Origin: Rhabditoides inermis
Taxonomy: Eukaryota; Nematoda; Chromadorea; Rhabditida; Rhabditidae
Reading direction: 5' to 3'
Length of the DNA stretch: 64,000 bases
Assembly: GCA_963966185.1 (NCBI GenBank)
Contig: CAWZYM010000172.1
Location: 1,097,001 to 1,161,000 of the forward strand
Under the pieces are notes generated by a model that saw only the letters and a program-made list of their open reading frames with translations, ran no database searches and was not told where the DNA came from. How positions within the stretch are numbered: position 1 is the first letter of the stretch; every line of letters starts with the position of its first letter. This document shows, one piece after another, positions 50,521 through 62,526 of this stretch. A program made the position numbers and the translations under genes.

Positions 50521-53500
50521 TTCAATTGCACCCATCGTCTCAAAAAAAAACAAAACTTCTTCCTAGATTCAAACTCGGGTCGTTTGAGTAGTAGACCAGC
50601 TCGCTAGCCATTCCGCCACACGTGCTTTCTTTTCGGATGATCATTTTAGAACATCCACCAGTTGATAGGTAAAATGACGAAAAAAAACTCGCAGTCCGAC
50701 TCGCAATCCAACTCGCAATCCGACTCGCAATCCAACTCGCAATCCGACTCGCAACCCAACTCGCATTCAAACTCGCAATCCAACTCCCATCCGACTCGCA
50801 ATCCGACTCGCAATCCAACTCGCAATCCGACTCGCAATCCGACTCGCAAACCGACTCGCTATCCGACTCGCAATCCGACTCGCGCAATCCGACTCGCGCA
50901 ATCCGACTCGCGCAATCCGACTCGCAGTCCGACTCGCAATCCGACTCGCAGTCCGACTCGCAATCCAACTCGCAATCCAACTCGCAATCCGACCCGCAAT
51001 CCGACTCGCAATCCGACTCGCAATCCGACTCGCAATCCGACTCGCAATCCGACTCGCAATCCGACTCGCAATCCGACTCACAATCCGACTCGCAATCCGA
51101 CTCGCAATCCGACTCGCAATCCGACTCGCAATCCGACTCGCAATCCGACTCGCAAACCGACTCGCAATCCGACTCGCAATCCGACTCGCAATCCGACTCG
51201 CAGTCCGACTCGCAATCCGACTCGCAATCCGACTCGCAATCCAACTCGCAATCCGACTCGCAATCCGACTTCAATTGCACCCATCGTCACAAAAATCAAA
51301 ACTTTTGCCCAGAATCAAACTCGGGTCGTTTGAGTAGTAGACCAGCTCGCTAGCCATTCCGCCACACGTGCTTTCTTTTCGGATGATCATTTTAAAACAT
51401 CCACCAGTTGATCGGTAAAATGACGAAAAAACTCGCAGTCCGACTCGCAATCCAACTCGCAATCCGACTCGCAACCCAACTCGCAATCAAACTCACAATC
51501 CAACTCGCAATCCGACTCGCAATCCGACTCGCAATCCGACTCGCAATCCGACTCGCAATCCGACTCGCAATCCGACTCGCAATCCGACTCGCAATCCAAC
51601 TCGCAATCCGACTCGCAATCCGACTTCAATTGCACCCATCGTTTAAAAAAAACTTCTGCCTAGATTCAAACTCGGGTCGTTTGAGTAGTAGACCAGCTCG
51701 CTAGCCATTCCGCCACACGTGCTTTCTTTTCGGATGATCATTTTAGAACATCCACCAGTTGATTGGTAAAATGACAAAAAAAAACTCGCAGTCCGACTCG
51801 CAATCCAACTCGCAATCCGACTCGCAAACCGACTCGCAATCCGACTCGCAATCCGACTCGCAATCCGACTCGCAATCCAACTCGCAATCCGACTCGCAAT
51901 CCGACTCGCAATCCGACTCGCAATCCGACTCGCAATCCGACTCGCAATCCGACTCGCAATCCGACTCGCAATCCGACTCGCAATCCGACTCGCAATCCGA
52001 CTCGCATACCGACTCGCAATCCAACTCGCAATCCGACTCGCAATCCGACTCGCAATCCGACTCGCAATCCGACTCGCAATCCGACTCGCAATCCGACTCG
52101 CAATCCGACTCGCAATCCGACTCGCAATCCGACTCGCAATCCGACTCGCATACCGACTCGCAATCCAACTCGCAATCTGACTCGCAATCTGACTCGCAAT
52201 CCGACTCGCAATCCAACTCGCAATCCGACTCGCAATCCGACTTCAATTGCACCCATCGTCTCAAAAAAACAAAACTTCTTCCTAGATTCAAACTCGGGTC
52301 GTTTGAGTAGTAGACCAGCTCGCTAGCCATTCCGCCACACGTGCTTTCTTTTCGGATGATCATTTTAGAACATCCACCAGTTGATCGGTAAAATGACGAA
52401 AAAAAACTCGCAGTCCGACTCGCAATCCGACTCGCAATCCGACTCGCAATCCGACTCGCAATCCGACTCGCAATCCGACTCGCATACCGACTCGCAATCC
52501 AACTCGCAATCTGACTCGCAATCTGACTCGCAATCCGACTCGCAATCCAACTCGCAATCCGACTCGCAATCCGACTTCAATTGCACCCATCGTCTCAAAA
52601 AAACAAAACTTCTTCCTAGATTCAAACTCGGGTCGTTTGAGTAGTAGACCAGCTCGCTAGCCATTCCGCCACACGTGCTTTCTTTTCGGATGATCATTTT
52701 AGAACATCCACCAGTTGATCGGTAAAATGACGAAAAAAAACTCGCAATCCGACTCGCAATCCGACTCGCAATCCGACTCGCAATCCGACTCGCAATGCAA
52801 CTCGCAATCCAACTCGCAATCCGACTCGCAATCCGACTCGCAGTCCGACTCGCATTCAAACTCGCAATCCAACTCGCAATCCGACTCGCAATCCAACTAG
52901 CAATCCGACTCGCAATCCGACTCGCAATCCGACTCGCAATCCGACTCGCAATCCGACTCGCAATCCGACTCGCAAGCCGACTCGCAATCCGACTCGCAAG
53001 CCGACTCGCAATCCGACTCGCAAGCCGACTCGCAATCCGACTCGCAATCCGACTCGCAATCCGACTCGCAATCCGACTCGCAATCCGACTCGCAATCCAA
53101 CTCGCAATCCAACTCGCAATCCAACTCGCAATCCGACTCGCAATCCGACTCGCAATTCGACTCGCAATCCGACTCGCTATCCGACTCGCAATCCAACTCG
53201 CATACCGACTCCCAATCAGACTTCAATCGCACCCATCGTCTCAAAAAAACAAAACTTCTGCCTAGACTCAAACTCGGGTCGTTTGAGTAGTAGACCAGCT
53301 CGCTAGCCATTCCGCCACACGTGCTTTCTTTTCGGATGATCATTTTAGAACATCCACCAGTTGATCGGTAAAATGACGAAAAAAAACTCGCAGTCCGACT
53401 CGCAATCCAACTCGCAATCCGACTCGCAACCCAACTCGCAATCAAACTCACAATCCAACTCGCAATCCGACTCGCAATCCAACTCGCAATCCGACTCGCA

Positions 53501-54089
53501 ACCCAACTCGCAATCAAACTCACAATCCAACTCGCAATCCGACTCGCAATCCGACTCGCAATCCGACTCGCAATCCGACTCGCAATCCGACTCGCAATCC
53601 GACTCGCAATCCGACTCGCAATCCGACTCGCAATCCGACTCGCAATCCAACTCGCAATCCAACTCGCAATCCGACTCGCAATCCGACTCGCAGTCCGACT
53701 CGCATTCAAACTCGCAATCCAACTCGCAATCCGACTCGCAATCCAACTCGCAATCCGACTTGCAATCCGACTCGCAATCCGACTCGCAATCCGACTCGCA
53801 ATCCGACTCGCAATCCGACTCGCAATCCGACTCGCAATCCGACTCGCAATCCGACTCGCAATCCGACTCGCAATCCGACTCGCAATCCAACTCGCAATCC
53901 GACTCGCAATCCGACTCGCAATCCAACTCGCAATCCGACTCGCAATCCGACTTCAATTGCACCCATCGTCACAAAAATCAAAACTTTTGCCCAGACTCAA
54001 ACTCGGGTCGTTTGAGTAGTAGACCAGCTCGCTAGCCATTCCGCCACACGTGCTTTCTTTTCGGATGATCATTTTAGAACATCCACCAG
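50521..54089 (+). repeat. Segmental duplication, copy 1 (8.4-kb spacing)
   Basis: Anchors 50662, 51408, 51759, 52381, 52715 and 53361 match 59087, 59833, 60184, 60806, 61140 and 61798. The offset is 8,425 through five linkers, then 8,437 after one additional 12-mer in the second copy. It includes the unusual GCAAGCC repeats at about 52,973-53,026, seen only in this pair. Confidence 0.87.
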
Positions 54090-57000
54090 TTGATTGGTAA
54101 AATGACAAAGAAAAACTCGCAGTCCGACTCGCAATCCGACTCGCAATCCGACTCGCAATCCGACTCGAAATCCGACTCGCAATCCGACTCGCAATCCGAC
54201 TCGTAATCCGACTCGCAATCCGACTCGCAATCCGACTCGCAATCCGACTCCCAATCCGACTCGCAATCCGACTCGCAATCCGACTCGCAATCCAACTCGC
54301 AATCCGACTCGCAACCCAACTCGCATTCAAACTCGCAATCCAACTCGCAATCCAACTCGCAATCCGACTCGCAATCCAACTCGCAATCCGACTCGCAATC
54401 CGACTCGCAAACCGACTCGCAAACCGACTCGCAATCCGACTCGCAATCCGACTCGCAATCCGACTCGCAATCCGACTCGCAATCCGACTCGCAATCCGAC
54501 TCGCAATCCGACTCGCAATCCGACTCGCAATCCAACTCGCAATCCAACTCGCAATCCGACTCGCAATCCGACTCGCAGTCCGACTCGCATTCAAACTCGC
54601 AATCCAACTCGCAATCCGACTCGCAATCCAACTCGCAATCCGACTTGCAATCCGACTCGCAAACCGACTCGCTATCCGACTCGCAATCCGACTCGCGCAA
54701 TCCGACTCGCGCAATCCGACTCGCGCAATCCGACTCGCAGTCCGACTCGCAATCCGACTCGCAGTCCGACTCGCAACCCAACTCGCAATCAAACTCACAA
54801 TCCAACTCGCAATCCGACTCGCAATCCAACTCGCAATCCGACTCGCAACCCAACTCGCAATCAAACTCACAATCCAACTCGCAATCCGACTTGCAATCCG
54901 ACTCGCTATCCGACTCGCTTTCCGACTCGCAATCCGACTCGCAATCCGACTCGCAATCCGACTCGCAATCCGACTCGCAATCCGACTCGCAATCCGACTC
55001 GCAATCCGACTCGCAAGCCGACTCGCAATCCGACTCGCAGTCCGACTCGCAATCCGACTCGCAATTCAACTCGCAATCCGACTCGCAATCCGACTCGCAA
55101 TCCAACTCGCAATCCGACTCGCAATCCGACTCGCAATCCGACTCGCAATCCGACTCGCAATCCGACTCGCATACCGACTCGCAATCCAACTCGCAATCCG
55201 ACTCGCAATCCGACTCGCAATCCGACTCGCAATCCGACTCGCAATCCGACTCGCAATCCGACTCGCAATCCGACTCGCAATCCGACTCGCAATCCGACTC
55301 GCAATCCAACTCGCAATCCGACTCGCAATCCGACTTCAATTGCACCCATCGTCACAAAAATCAAAACTTTTGCCCAGAATCAAACTCGGGTCGTTTGAGT
55401 AGTAGACCAGCTCGCTAGCCATTCCGCCACACGTGCTTTCTTTTCGGATGATCATTTTAAAACATCCACCAGTTGATCGGTAAAATGACGAAAAAACTCG
55501 CAGTCCGACTCGCAATCCAACTCGCAATCCGACTCGCAACCCAACTCGCAATCCGACTCGCAATCCAACTCGCAGTCCGACTCGCAGTCCGACTCGCAAT
55601 CCGACTCGCAATCCGACTCGCAATCCAACTCGCAATCCGACTCGCAATCCGACTCGCAATCCGACTCGCAATCCGACTCGCAATCCGACTCGCATACCGA
55701 CTCGCAATCCGACTCGCAATCCGACTCGCAATCCGACTCGCAATCCGACTCGCAATCCGACTCGCAATCCGACTCGCAATCCGACTCGCAATCCAACTCG
55801 CAATCCGACTCGCAATCCAACTCGCAATCCGACTCGCAATCCGACTCGCAATCCGACTCGCAATCCGACTCGCAATCCGACTCGCAATCCGACTCGCAAT
55901 CCGACTCGCAATCCGACTCGCATACCGACTCGCAATCCAACTCGCAATCCGACTCGCATACCGACTCGCAATCCAACTCGCAATCCGACTCGCAATCCGA
56001 CTCGCAATCCGACTCGCAATCCGACTCGCAATCCGACTCGCAATCCGACTCGCAATCCGACTCGCAATCCGACTCGCAATCCAACTCGCAATCCGACTCG
56101 CAATCCGACTCGCAATCCGACTCGCAATCCGACTCGCAATCCGACTCGCAATCCGACTCGCAATCCGACTCGCAATCCGACTCGCAATCCGACTCGCAAT
56201 CCGACTCGCATACCGACTCGCAATCCAACTCGCAATCTGACTCGCAATCCGACTCGCAATCCAACTCGCAATCCGACTCGCAATCCGACTTCAATTGCAC
56301 CCATCGTCTCAAAAAAAAACAAAACTTCTTCCTAGATTCAAACTCGGGTCGTTTGAGTAGTAGACCAGCTCGCTAGCCATTCCGCCACACGTGCTTTCTT
56401 TTCGGATGATCATTTTAGAACATCCACCAGTTGATAGGTAAAATGACGAAAAAAAACTCGCAGTCCGACTCGCAATCCAACTCGCAATCCGACTCGCAAT
56501 CCAACTCGCAATCCGACTCGCAACCCAACTCGCATTCAAACTCGCAATCCAACTCCCATCCGACTCGCAATCCGACTCGCAATCCAACTCGCAATCCGAC
56601 TCGCAATCCGACTCGCAAACCGACTCGCTATCCGACTCGCAATCCGACTCGCGCAATCCGACTCGCGCAATCCGACTCGCGCAATCCGACTCGCAGTCCG
56701 ACTCGCAATCCGACTCGCAGTCCGACTCGCAATCCAACTCGCAATCCAACTCGCAATCCGACCCGCAATCCGACTCGCAATCCGACTCGCAATCCGACTC
56801 GCAATCCGACTCGCAATCCGACTCGCAATCCGACTCGCAATCCGACTCACAATCCGACTCGCAATCCGACTCGCAATCCGACTCGCAATCCGACTCGCAA
56901 TCCGACTCGCAATCCGACTCGCAAACCGACTCGCAATCCGACTCGCAATCCGACTCGCAATCCGACTCGCAGTCCGACTCGCAATCCGACTCGCAATCCG

Positions 57001-58946
57001 ACTTGCAATCCAACTCGCAATCCGACTCGCAATCCGACTTCAATTGCACCCATCGTCACAAAAATCAAAACTTTTGCCCAGAATCAAACTCGGGTCGTTT
57101 GAGTAGTAGACCAGCTCGCTAGCCATTCCGCCACACGTGCTTTCTTTTCGGATGATCATTTTAAAACATCCACCAGTTGATCGGTAAAATGACGAAAAAA
57201 CTCGCAGTCCGACTCGCAATCCAACTCGCAATCCGACTCGCAACCCAACTCGCAATCAAACTCACAATCCAACTCGCAATCCGACTCGCAATCCGACTCG
57301 CAATCCGACTCGCAATCCGACTCGCAATCCGACTCGCAATCCGACTCGCAATCCGACTCGCAATCCAACTCGCAATCCGACTCGCAATCCGACTTCAATT
57401 GCACCCATCGTTTAAAAAAAACTTCTGCCTAGATTCAAACTCGGGTCGTTTGAGTAGTAGACCAGCTCGCTAGCCATTCCGCCACACGTGCTTTCTTTTC
57501 GGATGATCATTTTAGAACATCCACCAGTTGATTGGTAAAATGACAAAAAAAAACTCGCAGTCCGACTCGCAATCCAACTCGCAATCCGACTCGCAAACCG
57601 ACTCGCAATCCGACTCGCAATCCGACTCGCAATCCGACTCGCAATCCAACTCGCAATCCGACTCGCAATCCGACTCGCAATCCGACTCGCAATCCGACTC
57701 GCAATCCGACTCGCAATCCGACTCGCAATCCGACTCGCAATCCGACTCGCAATCCGACTCGCAATCCGACTCGCATACCGACTCGCAATCCAACTCGCAA
57801 TCCGACTCGCAATCCGACTCGCAATCCGACTCGCAATCCGACTCGCAATCCGACTCGCAATCCGACTCGCATACCGACTCGCAATCCAACTCGCAGTCCG
57901 ACTCGCAGTCCGACTCGCAATCCGACTCGCAATCCGACTCGCAATCCAACTCGCAATCCGACTCGCAATCCGACTCGCAATCCGACTCGCAATCCGACTC
58001 GCAATCCGACTCGCATACCGACTCGCAATCCGACTCGCAATCCGACTCGCAATCCGACTCGCAATCCGACTCGCAATCCGACTCGCAATCCGACTCGCAA
58101 TCCGACTCGCATACCGACTCGCAATCCAACTCGCAATCCGACTCGCAATCCGACTCGCAATCCGACTCGCAATCCGACTCGCAATCCGACTCGCAATCCG
58201 ACTCGCATACCGACTCGCAATCCAACTCGCAGTCCGACTCGCAGTCCGACTCGCAATCCGACTCGCAATCCGACTCGCAATCCAACTCGCAATCCGACTC
58301 GCAATCCGACTCGCAATCCGACTCGCAATCCGACTCGCAATCCGACTCGCATACCGACTCGCAATCCGACTCGCAATCCGACTCGCAATCCGACTCGCAA
58401 TCCGACTCGCAATCCGACTCGCAATCCGACTCGCAATCCGACTCGCAATCCAACTCGCAATCCGACTCGCAATCCAACTCGCAATCCGACTCGCAATCCG
58501 ACTCGCAATCCGACTCGCAATCCGACTCGCAATCCGACTCGCAATCCGACTCGCAATCCGACTCGCAATCCGACTCGCATACCGACTCGCAATCCAACTC
58601 GCAATCCGACTCGCATACCGACTCGCAATCCAACTCGCAATCCGACTCGCAATCCGACTCGCAATCCGACTCGCAATCCGACTCGCAATCCGACTCGCAA
58701 TCCGACTCGCAATCCGACTCGCAATCCGACTCGCAATCCAACTCGCAATCCGACTCGCAATCCGACTCGCAATCCGACTCGCAATCCGACTCGCAATCCG
58801 ACTCGCAATCCGACTCGCAATCCGACTCGCAATCCGACTCGCAATCCGACTCGCAATCCGACTCGCATACCGACTCGCAATCCAACTCGCAATCTGACTC
58901 GCAATCCGACTCGCAATCCAACTCGCAATCCGACTCGCAATCCGAC

Positions 58947-61900
58947 TTCAATTGCACCCATCGTCTCAAAAAAAACAAAACTTCTTCCTAGATTCAAACT
59001 CGGGTCGTTTGAGTAGTAGACCAGCTCGCTAGCCATTCCGCCACACGTGCTTTCTTTTCGGATGATCATTTTAGAACATCCACCAGTTGATAGGTAAAAT
59101 GACGAAAAAAAACTCGCAGTCCGACTCGCAATCCAACTCGCAATCCGACTCGCAATCCAACTCGCAATCCGACTCGCAACCCAACTCGCATTCAAACTCG
59201 CAATCCAACTCCCATCCGACTCGCAATCCGACTCGCAATCCAACTCGCAATCCGACTCGCAATCCGACTCGCAAACCGACTCGCTATCCGACTCGCAATC
59301 CGACTCGCGCAATCCGACTCGCGCAATCCGACTCGCGCAATCCGACTCGCAGTCCGACTCGCAATCCGACTCGCAGTCCGACTCGCAATCCAACTCGCAA
59401 TCCAACTCGCAATCCGACCCGCAATCCGACTCGCAATCCGACTCGCAATCCGACTCGCAATCCGACTCGCAATCCGACTCGCAATCCGACTCGCAATCCG
59501 ACTCACAATCCGACTCGCAATCCGACTCGCAATCCGACTCGCAATCCGACTCGCAATCCGACTCGCAATCCGACTCGCAAACCGACTCGCAATCCGACTC
59601 GCAATCCGACTCGCAATCCGACTCGCAGTCCGACTCGCAATCCGACTCGCAATCCGACTCGCAATCCGACTCGCAATCCGACTCGCAATCCGACTTCAAT
59701 TGCACCCATCGTCACAAAAATCAAAACTTTTGCCCAGAATCAAACTCGGGTCGTTTGAGTAGTAGACCAGCTCGCTAGCCATTCCGCCACACGTGCTTTC
59801 TTTTCGGATGATCATTTTAAAACATCCACCAGTTGATCGGTAAAATGACGAAAAAACTCGCAGTCCGACTCGCAATCCAACTCGCAATCCGACTCGCAAC
59901 CCAACTCGCAATCAAACTCACAATCCAACTCGCAATCCGACTCGCAATCCGACTCGCAATCCGACTCGCAATCCGACTCGCAATCCGACTCGCAATCCGA
60001 CTCGCAATCCGACTCGCAATCCAACTCGCAATCCGACTCGCAATCCGACTTCAATAGCACCCATCGTTTAAAAAAAACTTCTGCCTAGATTCAAACTCGG
60101 GTCGTTTGAGTAGTAGACCAGCTCGCTAGCCATTCCGCCACACGTGCTTTCTTTTCGGATGATCATTTTAGAACATCCACCAGTTGATTGGTAAAATGAC
60201 AAAAAAAAACTCGCAGTCCGACTCGCAATCCAACTCGCAATCCGACTCGCAAACCGACTCGCAATCCGACTCGCAATCCGACTCGCAATCCGACTCGCAA
60301 TCCAACTCGCAATCCGACTCGCAATCCGACTCGCAATCCGACTCGCAATCCGACTCGCAATCCGACTCGCAATCCGACTCGCAATCCGACTCGCAATCCG
60401 ACTCGCAATCCGACTCGCAATCCGACTCGCATACCGACTCGCAATCCAACTCGCAATCCGACTCGCAATCCGACTCGCAATCCGACTCGCAATCCGACTC
60501 GCAATCCGACTCGCAATCCGACTCGCAATCCGACTCGCAATCCGACTCGCAATCCGACTCGCAATCCGACTCGCATACCGACTCGCAATCCAACTCGCAA
60601 TCTGACTCGCAATCTGACTCGCAATCCGACTCGCAATCCAACTCGCAATCCGACTCGCAATCCGACTTCAATTGCACCCATCGTCTCAAAAAAACAAAAC
60701 TTCTTCCTAGATTCAAACTCGGGTCGTTTGAGTAGTAGACCAGCTCGCTAGCCATTCCGCCACACGTGCTTTCTTTTCGGATGATCATTTTAGAACATCC
60801 ACCAGTTGATCGGTAAAATGACGAAAAAAAACTCGCAGTCCGACTCGCAATCCGACTCGCAATCCGACTCGCAATCCGACTCGCAATCCGACTCGCAATC
60901 CGACTCGCATACCGACTCGCAATCCAACTCGCAATCTGACTCGCAATCTGACTCGCAATCCGACTCGCAATCCAACTCGCAATCCGACTCGCAATCCGAC
61001 TTCAATTGCACCCATCGTCTCAAAAAAACAAAACTTCTTCCTAGATTCAAACTCGGGTCGTTTGAGTAGTAGACCAGCTCGCTAGCCATTCCGCCACACG
61101 TGCTTTCTTTTCGGATGATCATTTTAGAACATCCACCAGTTGATCGGTAAAATGACGAAAAAAAACTCGCAATCCGACTCGCAATCCGACTCGCAATCCG
61201 ACTCGCAATCCGACTCGCAATGCAACTCGCAATCCAACTCGCAATCCGACTCGCAATCCGACTCGCAGTCCGACTCGCATTCAAACTCGCAATCCAACTC
61301 GCAATCCGACTCGCAATCCAACTAGCAATCCGACTCGCAATCCGACTCGCAATCCGACTCGCAATCCGACTCGCAATCCGACTCGCAATCCGACTCGCAA
61401 TCCGACTCGCAAGCCGACTCGCAATCCGACTCGCAAGCCGACTCGCAATCCGACTCGCAAGCCGACTCGCAATCCGACTCGCAATCCGACTCGCAATCCG
61501 ACTCGCAATCCGACTCGCAATCCGACTCGCAATCCAACTCGCAATCCAACTCGCAATCCAACTCGCAATCCGACTCGCAATCCGACTCGCAATTCGACTC
61601 GCAATCCGACTCGCTATCCGACTCGCAATCCAACTCGCATACCGACTCCCAATCAGACTTCAATCGCACCCATCGTCTCAAAAAAACAAAACTTCTGCCT
61701 AGACTCAAACTCGGGTCGTTTGAGTAGTAGACCAGCTCGCTAGCCATTCCGCCACACGTGCTTTCTTTTCGGATGATCATTTTAGAACATCCACCAGTTG
61801 ATCGGTAAAATGACGAAAAAAAACTCGCAGTCCGACTCGCAATCCAACTCGCAATCCGACTCGCAACCCAACTCGCAATCAAACTCACAATCCAACTCGC

Positions 61901-62526
61901 AATCCGACTCGCAATCCAACTCGCAATCCGACTCGCAACCCAACTCGCAATCAAACTCACAATCCAACTCGCAATCCGACTCGCAATCCGACTCGCAATC
62001 CGACTCGCAATCCGACTCGCAATCCGACTCGCAATCCGACTCGCAATCCGACTCGCAATCCGACTCGCAATCCGACTCGCAATCCAACTCGCAATCCAAC
62101 TCGCAATCCGACTCGCAATCCGACTCGCAGTCCGACTCGCATTCAAACTCGCAATCCAACTCGCAATCCGACTCGCAATCCAACTCGCAATCCGACTTGC
62201 AATCCGACTCGCAATCCGACTCGCAATCCGACTCGCAATCCGACTCGCAATCCGACTCGCAATCCGACTCGCAATCCGACTCGCAATCCGACTCGCAATC
62301 CGACTCGCAATCCGACTCGCAATCCAACTCGCAATCCGACTCGCAATCCGACTCGCAATCCAACTCGCAATCCGACTCGCAATCCGACTTCAATTGCACC
62401 CATCGTCACAAAAATCAAAACTTTTGCCCAGACTCAAACTCGGGTCGTTTGAGTAGTAGACCAGCTCGCTAGCCATTCCGCCACACGTGCTTTCTTTTCG
62501 GATGATCATTTTAGAACATCCACCAG
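58947..62526 (+). repeat. Segmental duplication, copy 2 (8.4-kb spacing)
   Basis: Partner of the 50,521-54,089 block. Small differences include TTCAATAGC in place of TTCAATTGC at about 60,050 and one extra 12-mer in the tract after 61140. The following unit (62527) also matches 54090 at an offset of 8,437. Confidence 0.87.
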
